Part shown: positions 1 to 5,891 of the stretch, in pieces | Position numbering within the stretch: the first letter of the stretch is position 1 | Layout of the letters: every line of letters begins with the position of its first letter | Origin: Bacteriovoracaceae bacterium UBA4096 | GTDB lineage: Bacteria > Bdellovibrionota > Bacteriovoracia > Bacteriovoracales > Bacteriovoracaceae | Direction: 5' to 3' | DNA: 5,891 nt | Assembly: GCA_002381945.1 (NCBI GenBank) | Contig: DFXY01000032.1 | Location: 1 to 5,891, forward strand | Made by a program: the position numbers and the translations under genes | The notes under the pieces: generated by a model | Seen by the model: only the letters and a program-made list of their open reading frames with translations | Database searches by the model: none | What the model was told of the DNA's origin: nothing

Positions 1-822
1 GGTCTGACTCGAGTGAGAACATTCTGTCAGGATGATGCTCATATTTTCATTCAAACTGATGGTATTCAGGATGAAATTAAAACTCTCATGAACATGTTCT
101 TCATTGGCTATGAGCATTTTGGATTTAAGAAAATTAAAATCGGTCTCTCTACCCGTCCTGAAATGCGCGTAGGCAGTGATGAGGCCTGGGATCAGGCCGA
201 AGCCGCTCTCAAATCGGCCTTGGATGCCTCTGGAAGAGATTATTTTGTGAATGAAGGTGATGGTGCTTTCTATGGACCTAAAATTGATATCCAGGTGGCG
301 GATGCCATTGGAAGATTTCATCAATTAGGTACCATTCAACTTGATTTTCAACTTCCAGAACGCTTTGATCTTAAGTTCACCAATCAAGCCGGTGAAATGG
401 AAAGACCGGTGGTTATTCACCGTGCTCTTTTAGGTTCTCTTGAAAGATTCATAGGCGTTTACCTGGAGCACGTCGGCGGAGCTTTTCCATTCTGGTTATC
501 ACCGGAGCAGGCCGTAATTGTTCCGATTAAAAATGAAATTCATCTAGAAGCTGCCAGAGAACTTGAAAAAGAGTTAAAGCGGAAGGGTTACCGTGTACGG
601 GTGGATGATAGAAATGAATCCATGGGATTCAAAACTCGTCAGGCACAGACAGGTAAAATCCCTTACATGCTGGTACTGGGTGATAAGGAAATTGAAGATA
701 ATGCAGTTGCAGTCAGAAAATATGGTGAACAAAAAACTGAGACCATGCCTCGAGCAGATCTCTTGAATTTATTTGAAACACAAGAACTTGAAAAAATGCC
801 GGCCCCTTTAAGAGAGGTGTAG
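1..822 (+). CDS. thrS: Threonine--tRNA ligase, C-terminal 273 residues (5' end outside window)
   Basis: Class II aminoacyl-tRNA synthetase that charges tRNA-Thr in the cytoplasm. The frame is open from base 1, where it reads GLTRVRTFCQDDAH, the class II motif 2 region of ThrS. The GTG at 13 is therefore an internal valine codon and not a start; roughly 370 N-terminal residues (TGS, editing and early catalytic domains) lie upstream. The His of QDDAH (window residue 14) and the His of VVIHRALLGS (window residue 140) correspond to two of the three catalytic zinc ligands known in E. coli ThrS; the third, a Cys, is off-window. LGSLERF at about 144-150 is motif 3. Window residues from about 170 to the end form the anticodon-binding domain (VIVPI, then MGFKTRQAQ, PYMLVLGDKE and AVRKYG). 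The C-terminus is intact and of normal length. The stop lies one base before the ddl start, and the last codons contain the ddl ribosome binding site. Confidence 0.98.
   Translation, partial: GLTRVRTFCQDDAHIFIQTDGIQDEIKTLMNMFFIGYEHFGFKKIKIGLSTRPEMRVGSDEAWDQAEAALKSALDASGRDYFVNEGDGAFYGPKIDIQVADAIGRFHQLGTIQLDFQLPERFDLKFTNQAGEMERPVVIHRALLGSLERFIGVYLEHVGGAFPFWLSPEQAVIVPIKNEIHLEAARELEKELKRKGYRVRVDDRNESMGFKTRQAQTGKIPYMLVLGDKEIEDNAVAVRKYGEQKTETMPRADLLNLFETQELEKMPAPLREV
811..817 (+). promoter_or_regulatory. Ribosome binding site for ddl, inside the end of thrS
   Basis: AGAGAGG lies six bases before the TTG at 824 and within the last thrS codons. It supports the unusual TTG start and suggests translational coupling between thrS and ddl. 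Confidence 0.65.
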
Positions 823-823
823 C

Positions 824-1816
824 TTGAAAAAAAAGAACGTTCTACTCTTATGTGGTGGTGGAAGTGCTGAGCATGAGATTTCTCTTCGTTCCGTAAAATT
901 TTATGAAGAGCTGATGGCGCAGATGCCAGCTGTGAATACTCTTCGTATTGAAATTGACAAACTAGGCCAGTGGATAGATCAAAACGGTAAAAAATATCTC
1001 TTGGATGGCAAAGGTTACCTCAGGGCCTTTGAACAGGATGGAGATCCTGGTATCAAAGTTGATGTGGCCGTTCCCTGTATTCATGGATACCCGGGAGAAA
1101 CAGGAGATCTGCAATCCTACTTTGAGATGATTAAGCTTCCTTATTTTGGGTGCAATTCAGAAACATCTAAAATGTGCTTTAATAAGATCACCACTAAATT
1201 ATGGGCAACGGCCTTAGGAGTAGCTAACACTCCCTACATTTTCGTTACAGAGAATGATGAGAAGAACACGCAACTCATCCTTGATTTTCAAAAAGAGCAT
1301 GGGGACATTGTGATCAAAGCTTCTAATCAAGGCTCGTCTGTAGGCTGTTATATGGTGCCAGCAGGACAAAATCCTCAACAGGAAATTCAAGATGCTTTTT
1401 CTTACTCACCATTTGTTTTGGTTGAAAAAAGACTGAAGCCCAGAGAGTTGGAAGTTTCTGTGTATGAATATAATGGGAAACTTCAAGTGTCATATCCGGG
1501 AGAAATTGTCGCTCCTGGTTTTTATTCTTATGATGAAAAGTATTCGAGCCAAAGCCAGTCAAAAACATTCATTAAGGCCGAGAATGTAACTAGTGAGCAG
1601 GTTAAAACAATCACTGACTATGCTACTAAGCTTTACTATGGACTGAAAATTCGCCATCTCTCGCGGATTGATTTCTTTTTGGATAATGGAACCATCTATT
1701 TAAATGAGATCAACACCTTTCCGGGTTCTACTTCCATCTCCATGTTTCCTAAAATGTTGGAGGCCAATGGTCATTCATTTAAGGACTATCTGGAACAACA
1801 TATTCAGGCCTTATAG
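824..1816 (+). CDS. ddl: D-alanine--D-alanine ligase (TTG start)
   Basis: Cytoplasmic ATP-grasp enzyme that joins two D-alanines for the peptidoglycan precursor UDP-MurNAc-pentapeptide. At 330 residues it is of normal length. Visible motifs are LLLCGGGSAEHEISL (residues 7-21, with E16 matching the first D-Ala-binding Glu of DdlB), IHGYPGETGD (86-95), NQGSSVG (168-174), RELEVSV (207-213), an omega loop with FYSYDEKY (233-240), SRIDFFL (280-286) and NEINTFPGST (294-303). R281, D283, E295 and N297 match the transition-state Arg and the magnesium ligands. The Tyr ending the omega-loop motif (Y240) indicates dipeptide rather than D-Ala-D-Lac synthesis. RHLSRIDFFL and the PGST variant recall the Vibrio/Shewanella Ddl type. 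The TTG start is forced: an in-frame TAA sits at 809-811, and the next ATG is codon 31, beyond E16. The gene begins one base after thrS, so it is probably in the same operon and outside the usual division/cell-wall cluster. Confidence 0.96.
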   Translation: MKKKNVLLLCGGGSAEHEISLRSVKFYEELMAQMPAVNTLRIEIDKLGQWIDQNGKKYLLDGKGYLRAFEQDGDPGIKVDVAVPCIHGYPGETGDLQSYFEMIKLPYFGCNSETSKMCFNKITTKLWATALGVANTPYIFVTENDEKNTQLILDFQKEHGDIVIKASNQGSSVGCYMVPAGQNPQQEIQDAFSYSPFVLVEKRLKPRELEVSVYEYNGKLQVSYPGEIVAPGFYSYDEKYSSQSQSKTFIKAENVTSEQVKTITDYATKLYYGLKIRHLSRIDFFLDNGTIYLNEINTFPGSTSISMFPKMLEANGHSFKDYLEQHIQAL

Positions 1817-1856
1817 AATTTCCACCTCCCTGTGCCAAATTAGGTTAAAATACTTT

Positions 1857-1861
1857 TGAGG
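1857..1861 (+). promoter_or_regulatory. Ribosome binding site for the HD-GYP-like gene
   Basis: TGAGG lies seven bases before the ATG at 1869. The 52-base gap after ddl also holds a TAAAAT (1846-1851) resembling a -10 box, but no -35 partner is visible at the right spacing, so no promoter is called here. Confidence 0.55.
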
Positions 1862-1868
1862 TACGGGG

Positions 1869-2888
1869 ATGCTCAAGGTAGCTAGTTTCAATTCATATTC
1901 AGAACAACATCGACTTTCACTTAAGTTAAGGCCGATTCTTGTTGGCGAACTCTATCTGGCCCGAAAACTAAAAAATCCCGTTTATATATTTAAAAATGGT
2001 CTTTTTTATCCTGTGGTGAATGAAGGCAGCGTTCCGACTAAGGAACAGATTAATACTCTGATCAAAAATGCTCACCGGGAAGTTTATATTTATCCTGAGG
2101 ACATTCAGGAAATTAAGAAGAACCTGGAAACAGCGTTGGTAAAAGTCACTCGCTCACTCTCCGTTGGTGATCCTCTGGAAAACGGGACTAAAGACCTCAA
2201 GCTTTTATCGTTAAATCTGGGCGGTCTCTATGAGAATCCGCATAATGATGAGCTTCTGATGCTTCAGTTCCAGAGCACTCAAAACCTGAGTAAATTCTTA
2301 ATGGAAAACAAGAAGCATCAGCCTCAGTTTTTTCAGAATCTGATCCGGGAAAATTTCCATTTCACTCTTTCTCAGCCGATGCTGTCTTCGGTTTTACTAC
2401 TATCTTTCCTGCAGTCGATTCATTTATTTCACGATAAGGAAGTCGAGAATCTGTTCCTGGCGAGTTATCTGAAGGACATAGGGATATCTATGATCCCGGA
2501 TGATAAGTACGATTTAAAGACGCTCACGACTCGAGACCAGGAGTTGTTTGCTAATCATGCCGATTTCTCATTTGAACTTCTGGAAGGACGTATACCTTTA
2601 TCCAAGAATTATCTGACCATTATTAAACATCACCATTTCCTGAACGATAAAATGAAGGACTTACTTCAGAAAGACAAAAAGAAATCTGAACCTGAGATTA
2701 TCTTCGGACTGGAAAGTACCTTAGTATCTGTCTTTGATATTCTGGTCGCCATGACCAACGATCGCCCCTATAGAAAGGGAATGTCCCTCTTTCAATCCCT
2801 TGAACTGATTAAAATGATGATGGCCGATGAATACCCTCAGGAGTTTAAGGCCTTAGTTATTTTTTTAAAGCAATTTTACAAAAACTAA
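1869..2888 (+). CDS. Degenerate HD-GYP-type signalling protein, probably non-catalytic
   Basis: A 339-residue soluble protein with no signal peptide or membrane segment visible. The N-terminal 140 or so residues form a domain I do not recognise. Its features include NPVYIFKNGLFYPVV (36-50), REVYIYPEDI (70-79) and an acidic/Leu-rich stretch near 120-140. Residues about 160-330 follow the layout of an HD-GYP phosphodiesterase: FLASYLKDIGISMIP (196-210), H230 in NHADFSFELL, HHHF (254-257), and FDILVAMTNDRPYRKGMS (289-306), which closely matches the family's C-terminal DAYDALTSDRPYRKA-like motif. However, the HD doublet is KD (202-203), the early metal-binding His aligns with Gln/Pro (near 169-170), and the GYP segment after HHH is replaced by LNDKMKDLLQKD. 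Full metal-dependent hydrolysis of cyclic di-GMP is therefore unlikely; a binding or scaffolding role is inferred. TGAGG at 1857-1861 supports the ATG start. The gene lies 52 bases after ddl with no terminator seen. Confidence 0.75.
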   Translation: MLKVASFNSYSEQHRLSLKLRPILVGELYLARKLKNPVYIFKNGLFYPVVNEGSVPTKEQINTLIKNAHREVYIYPEDIQEIKKNLETALVKVTRSLSVGDPLENGTKDLKLLSLNLGGLYENPHNDELLMLQFQSTQNLSKFLMENKKHQPQFFQNLIRENFHFTLSQPMLSSVLLLSFLQSIHLFHDKEVENLFLASYLKDIGISMIPDDKYDLKTLTTRDQELFANHADFSFELLEGRIPLSKNYLTIIKHHHFLNDKMKDLLQKDKKKSEPEIIFGLESTLVSVFDILVAMTNDRPYRKGMSLFQSLELIKMMMADEYPQEFKALVIFLKQFYKN

Positions 2889-2890
2889 GC

Positions 2891-2920
2891 TTTCCAAAGT
2901 CATCACAATTTTTCCATAAT
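2891..2920 (+). promoter_or_regulatory. Possible sigma-70-type promoter upstream of the small gene
   Basis: TTTCCA (2891-2896, four of six matches to TTGACA) and CATAAT (2915-2920, five of six to TATAAT) are separated by 18 bases in the 90-base gap before the 72-residue gene. The spacing is acceptable but the -35 is weak, and matches like this occur by chance in AT-rich gaps. No terminator follows the preceding gene, so readthrough from the thrS-ddl block is equally possible. Confidence 0.3.
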
Positions 2921-2966
2921 CAAACTATAGCTAAAAGTTTCAAGGTAGAAACTGACCAGGCATTCT

Positions 2967-2974
2967 AAGGAGGG
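2967..2974 (+). promoter_or_regulatory. Very strong Shine-Dalgarno for the 72-residue protein
   Basis: AAGGAGGG, an extended near-perfect anti-16S match, ends four bases before the ATG at 2979. It is clearly stronger than the sites before the neighbouring + strand genes. This fixes the start and argues that the small gene is really translated, possibly at a high level. Confidence 0.8.
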
Positions 2975-2978
2975 AATA

Positions 2979-3197
2979 ATGGCGCAGGAACAGAGTCCGC
3001 TAACCGGTATCATTGAAGAAGATAAAGTTGTTATCGACTTCGGAGAATTTGAAGGTAAATCAGTTTTGGAGATCGCAGATACCAAACCGGATTATTACCA
3101 ATTTCTTGTTGAACAAAAAGAAAGCGGAAACTTTTCCATTCGTAGGACTAAAGACAAAATCTTTCGTCTCTACATTCACCAAACATTCTTGAACTAG
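2979..3197 (+). CDS. Small protein resembling the exonuclease X C-terminal (DUF3820-like) domain
   Basis: A 72-residue soluble protein without signal or membrane segment. The core VVIDFGEFEGKSVLEIA (residues 17-33) followed by PDYYQFLVEQ (37-46) matches the pattern FGK(Y/F)KGK, hydrophobic-x-E-(I/V), PDYL-x-WL. That pattern is typical of the small domain at the C-terminus of exodeoxyribonuclease X-like proteins and of stand-alone DUF3820-type proteins. The C-terminal part is basic (IRRTKDKIFRLYI, 54-66). No nuclease (DEDD) domain is present, so it is not itself an exonuclease. Nucleic-acid or protein binding is only a guess. It is supported as a real gene by the strong Shine-Dalgarno and by the terminator starting a few bases after its stop. 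A reading frame on the other strand (2903-3085) lacks such support. Confidence 0.8.
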   Translation: MAQEQSPLTGIIEEDKVVIDFGEFEGKSVLEIADTKPDYYQFLVEQKESGNFSIRRTKDKIFRLYIHQTFLN

Positions 3198-3201
3198 TTT
3201 T

Positions 3202-3235
3202 TTTAAGACAGGGGCCTTCCCCTGTCTTAAATTTT
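3202..3235 (+). terminator. Rho-independent terminator between the converging gene blocks
   Basis: A perfect 13-bp inverted repeat, with arms at 3202-3214 and 3219-3231, encloses a four-base loop (CCTT) and contains a GGGG/CCCC core. It is followed on the + strand by TTTT (3232-3235), so it mainly ends the + strand transcript just after the 72-residue gene. For the - strand the hairpin is equally stable, but it is followed by an A-run instead of a U-run, so termination in that direction should be weaker. The stop codon of the - strand gene (3227-3229) lies inside the right arm. Confidence 0.85.
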
Positions 3236-4573
3236 CCCTTCAGCCTTTAATTTCTCTAAATGTTTATTGATGTTTTCTAAAGCATACGGCCACAGATCCT
3301 TTCGGATATCCGCGTAGATTTTAGTGAGCATTGCTTCCGGGGAGTCACCGTTTTTGAAATGTTCATAAACTTGCACTTCTCTGAGTCTCCGGTGTTCGAG
3401 TGTCTTCTCGAGAATATTTGTTCCACCCAGCCCTATACCATGTGAAGGGAATACGACTTTAGGGGAAAGCTTGATAATTCTCTCAAGAGTCGAAAAGTAC
3501 TTCTGCATGTTACCGGCCTCACCGCCTATCACGACAGTTCCGATTCCTTGAAATAAATCACCGGCAAGAAACCAGCTAAGGTCACTGGGATATACAGCTA
3601 TCTGACCTTCATCATGGCCAGGAATATTCATCACCAGCACATCCCGAGAAAGCCACTGGGTTACCACATCACCTTCATTTAAAATTTCAGTTTTAATGCC
3701 ATCGAAGTAATCAGATTGAATTCTGACAATTCTCTCCCTTGTGTACTGACTTAACATAATAGGAATGTTCAGTTCACGTGCCAAGAGGTTGGACCTTTCA
3801 TAATGATCAGGATGATGGTGAGTCAGAAGGATTTTATCTGCACCAAAGATAGCAACGGTATTTTTAAACTTTCGATACTCTTCTTCATCTATTGGAGAGG
3901 GATCTATCAGAATCCTGGGACAACCAATGTCTCCCACAATAAAAGCATTCGTTCGTGTGGCAGGAGGCAAGGTGTGAGATAAAGGCATGAGTTGAGGCAT
4001 GCCTCTGATGGATTCAATATAAGGAACAAAATCATTTCCATCATAATTGAAATTTAATTCATCAATTTTTGTGATTTCAGGATGATTCCCTAGAGTTTCG
4101 ATGACTTTTACAACTGGTGGAACAGCTAAGATTTGGCCTTGATTGAATTCTTCTAAAAGATCTTTGGCGCAGATCCACTTGGCAATTCTCGCCTCGTTCT
4201 CATCCACGATGAATTCAATCTTGTTTTTAAAATCAATCTTGAAGAAATAAGTAGCAAAGCGATAAGGATTAAAATCCGGAGTGGTAGCGAGTCCCAGATA
4301 AGATATAGAGCGAATGGTACCCGACTGAACATGACTTCTGAAATCGATCCCGAGTTCTTCTTGCCCTTCTCTGAATGCAGCACCAAGCAATCGATGATCA
4401 ATGTCTTTAGTTAAAGGATGTTCTAACGAGAAAGCTTCATCTTGAGCTTCAACCTTTCCCCCTGGGAAGGCCCAGTACCCAGGAAATGCTTTTAAAAAGA
4501 ATTGTCTTTGAATGGCAAAGATTTCATCTCCACAAGTCAGGACAAGTGAAACGGCATCTATAATCTTAGACAT
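3227..4573 (-). CDS. NUDIX-metallo-beta-lactamase fusion hydrolase (LACTB2-like C-terminal part)
   Basis: A 448-residue cytoplasmic two-domain protein. Residues about 1-160 are a NUDIX domain: AFPGGKVE (35-42) and AAFREGQEELGI (65-76) form the Nudix box, with Glu 69, 72 and 73 as metal/catalytic positions. About 15 extra residues split the box, as in RP2p/NUDT19-type members, some of which cleave CoA. Residues about 200-385 are an MBL-fold domain with THHHPDH (251-257; ligands H252, H254, D256, H257), PGH (H320), GD (D339) and PSH (H378), a complete two-metal set. The tail (about 390-448) has the HRRLRE, Tyr and HLEKLKAEG pattern of the LACTB2/glyoxalase II-like winged-helix end. The start at 4573 was chosen because MSKIIDAVSLVL opens the NUDIX fold; the frame extends to 4684, but that part overlaps the upstream gene and resembles nothing. 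The ATG overlaps the upstream stop by eight bases and the ribosome site is weak, so coupled translation is likely. The substrate is unknown; acyl-CoA or CoA handling is inferred from context. Confidence 0.9.
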   Translation of the reverse strand: MSKIIDAVSLVLTCGDEIFAIQRQFFLKAFPGYWAFPGGKVEAQDEAFSLEHPLTKDIDHRLLGAAFREGQEELGIDFRSHVQSGTIRSISYLGLATTPDFNPYRFATYFFKIDFKNKIEFIVDENEARIAKWICAKDLLEEFNQGQILAVPPVVKVIETLGNHPEITKIDELNFNYDGNDFVPYIESIRGMPQLMPLSHTLPPATRTNAFIVGDIGCPRILIDPSPIDEEEYRKFKNTVAIFGADKILLTHHHPDHYERSNLLARELNIPIMLSQYTRERIVRIQSDYFDGIKTEILNEGDVVTQWLSRDVLVMNIPGHDEGQIAVYPSDLSWFLAGDLFQGIGTVVIGGEAGNMQKYFSTLERIIKLSPKVVFPSHGIGLGGTNILEKTLEHRRLREVQVYEHFKNGDSPEAMLTKIYADIRKDLWPYALENINKHLEKLKAEGKI

Positions 4574-5891
4574 AGTTCTTACCCAGGTACTTAGTGGCCA
4601 TGCGGTATCTGACTTCCCGGTAACCCTTAATTGTATCAAGTTCCAGTAAACGCTTTCTGGAAAGTGTACTTGAGAACAGTTCATTTTTAATGGTTAGGGA
4701 GATTTCACGCTCTTTTGCGTGCCATTCAGGCATAAGGAGCCTCAGCACCCGAAAATGTCTCATCACTTTAAGCATCCACGGTCTGGGAGAAAAATCAAAT
4801 TCAATCTTCCGGCCCATGAGAACAAACCCAGGGCGATTAATATGAACTACTTCAAAAGAAGTTCCAATATCGCTATAACGCTTTTTATCTTCGGCAATTT
4901 TAAGAGGAGAGATCATTAAATGAGAGACAAAAACTTCATCTTTAATCCAAAAGGTTTTAGTTAAAATACGAAGAGCGATTGCCAGGTCTTCACCTGAATA
5001 AAGCTTCTTAAGTTCCAGTGCCCGCTCAAAGTAAGATCCGAGATATTTCCCTTGATCAAAAATAATCAAATCATGAATATATTGCTTAAGATGAGATTCC
5101 GGAATTTCTGTGAACCGCTCCTTGAACATCTTGGTAAAACTGGACCATAGATTTTCAAATTTAGATCGAGATTGCCATGGATAGGCGGCAAGTCTCACAC
5201 TTTCAATCCAATATTCAACATGGTCTTGAGCAGGAGCTGCTCTCACTTGTGTTGTCTGATTTATATACCAATCTCGTCCCATATTAAATGCTTCCCAGTT
5301 GGGGCCAATCTCAGCTTTAGGAAGTGCCAAAGTAAAAGCTTGTTTTAAATCCTCGGATTCAAACGGCAATCGACCGGATTGGAAAGCAATACCCAAGATC
5401 ATGGCCGAAGCATAAACCGGACGACCAAACCGCTCAAAGCTCATTTTCTTTAAGGGGGCCATGACGACTCTATCCCCAAGTTTATCCCGCAACTCTTTTT
5501 GGAGGCCCTCTGGCGTGGTTACCGGAGAATCAATCCCGCGATCAAGCAGAATAGATAAAGGCACTTGAAATTCTTCATCTACAATTAATAAACCATTTGG
5601 ACTCAAGTATTCAATCGCTCTCGCCCCTTCCAGTAAATCCGGAGAAACAACCAGGTCGGCGGTGGCGACAGGAACAACCGGCCCATGGGATTTTTTATGA
5701 CTATAAATGGCCAGATGAGAAGTGACTGAACCATTTCTTTGAGCGAGACCTTTTTGATCCATGAATTTAAATTCCAGATCATCTCGTCCCCCCATAGAGG
5801 TGGCAGCTTCTGCCAGGATTCTAGAGATGGTCGTAACTCCTGAGCCACCAACCCCAATCACAATTGTTCTAAAGTCGGAACCAGCTGCAAT
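4566..5891 (-). CDS. Fused indolepyruvate ferredoxin oxidoreductase, C-terminal 441 residues (5' end outside window)
   Basis: C-terminal part of a large 2-oxoacid:ferredoxin oxidoreductase. The family decarboxylates aryl-pyruvates such as indolepyruvate to acyl-CoAs, reducing ferredoxin. The frame stays open to the window edge (reading IAAGSDFRTI before the GTG at 5861), so that GTG is internal. Residues about 9-200 are the gamma (catalytic-subunit) domain: VIGVGGSGVTTISRILAEAA (11-30) and DQKGLAQRNGSVTSHL (45-60) match the GxGGxGV and DQ(T/K)GLAQ-GG signatures. Residues about 225-441 resemble the DUF6537 tail of the fused proteobacterial enzymes, with HDLIIFDQGKYLGSYFERAL (273-292), ALRILTKTFWIKDE (306-319) and SPRPWMLKVMRHFRVLR (368-384). 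Full-length fused enzymes are usually about 1,150 residues, so the TPP-binding and iron-sulfur parts should lie beyond the right edge. The actual substrate in aerobic bacteria with the fused form is not settled. It is translationally linked to the NUDIX-MBL gene. Confidence 0.9.
   Translation of the reverse strand: MAAGSDFRTIVIGVGGSGVTTISRILAEAATSMGGRDDLEFKFMDQKGLAQRNGSVTSHLAIYSHKKSHGPVVPVATADLVVSPDLLEGARAIEYLSPNGLLIVDEEFQVPLSILLDRGIDSPVTTPEGLQKELRDKLGDRVVMAPLKKMSFERFGRPVYASAMILGIAFQSGRLPFESEDLKQAFTLALPKAEIGPNWEAFNMGRDWYINQTTQVRAAPAQDHVEYWIESVRLAAYPWQSRSKFENLWSSFTKMFKERFTEIPESHLKQYIHDLIIFDQGKYLGSYFERALELKKLYSGEDLAIALRILTKTFWIKDEVFVSHLMISPLKIAEDKKRYSDIGTSFEVVHINRPGFVLMGRKIEFDFSPRPWMLKVMRHFRVLRLLMPEWHAKEREISLTIKNELFSSTLSRKRLLELDTIKGYREVRYRMATKYLGKNYV

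Noticed and set aside
13..15. GTG as the start of the first + strand gene
   Set aside because: The frame is open to base 1 and the preceding residues GLTR belong to ThrS motif 2, so this is an internal Val codon of a truncated gene.
1323..1568. 81-codon frame on the - strand inside ddl
   Set aside because: Antisense to a well-supported enzyme gene, with no recognisable domain or ribosome site.
1817..1868. Promoter or terminator between ddl and the HD-like gene
   Set aside because: Only a lone -10-like TAAAAT and a weak 5-bp AATTT/AAATT inverted repeat are visible; neither is convincing.
2903..3085. 60-codon frame on the - strand over the small + strand gene
   Set aside because: The + strand gene has a domain match and a strong Shine-Dalgarno; the antisense frame has neither.
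4153..4401. 82-codon frame on the - strand inside the NUDIX-MBL gene
   Set aside because: Out-of-frame overlap with the Nudix-coding region; its hydrophobic stretch is a by-product of the frame shift.
4574..4684. Extra 37 N-terminal residues on the NUDIX-MBL protein
   Set aside because: They overlap the coding end of the oxidoreductase gene in another frame and look like no known domain; the ATG at 4573 begins the NUDIX fold directly and overlaps the upstream stop in a typical coupling arrangement.
4719..4919. 66-codon + strand frame antisense to the oxidoreductase
   Set aside because: Composition is His/Lys/Pro-rich antisense noise with no ribosome site or family resemblance.
5603..5857. 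84-codon - strand frame overlapping the gamma domain
   Set aside because: Another frame of a gene with clear family motifs.
5859..5861. GTG as the start of the oxidoreductase gene
   Set aside because: The reading frame continues to the window edge with sensible residues, and the gamma domain normally lies far inside a much longer fused protein.

Overview
The window is ordinary bacterial chromosome, densely coded and somewhat AT-rich by eye. It has two converging gene blocks that meet at a hairpin terminator near position 3215. The left block (+ strand) holds the 3' part of thrS, a D-Ala-D-Ala ligase gene (ddl), a gene for a degenerate HD-GYP-type signalling protein, and a 72-residue protein resembling the small C-terminal domain of exonuclease X. 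The right block (- strand, read from the right edge leftwards) holds the 3' part of a fused indolepyruvate-type ferredoxin oxidoreductase gene, followed with an 8-base overlap by a gene for a NUDIX-metallo-beta-lactamase fusion protein.

The mix suggests a free-living or predatory Gram-negative bacterium. The Ddl resembles the Vibrio/Shewanella type. The fused oxidoreductase with a C-terminal DUF6537-like region is a proteobacterial type. A regulator with an eroded HD-GYP core would fit Bdellovibrionota/Bacteriovoracia or a related delta-like lineage. The taxonomic guess rests on recall of protein families and is of low confidence. No mobile element, CRISPR array, tRNA or rRNA was seen.

The left block looks like housekeeping genes (tRNA charging, peptidoglycan precursor synthesis) followed by a regulatory gene. 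thrS and ddl are almost contiguous (one base between stop and start) and probably cotranscribed. The HD-type gene follows after 52 bases with no visible terminator. The small gene has a very strong ribosome binding site and possibly its own promoter, and ends at the terminator.

The right block looks like a two-gene metabolic unit. The oxidoreductase family turns aryl-2-oxo acids into acyl-CoAs with reduction of ferredoxin. The overlapping downstream protein joins a nucleotide/CoA-type NUDIX domain to an LACTB2/glyoxalase II-like hydrolase, so a role in handling acyl-CoA or CoA is a reasonable hypothesis. I found no clear new defence or mobile system. The points most worth a second look are the HD-GYP-like protein lacking its catalytic motifs and the oxidoreductase/NUDIX-MBL pair.
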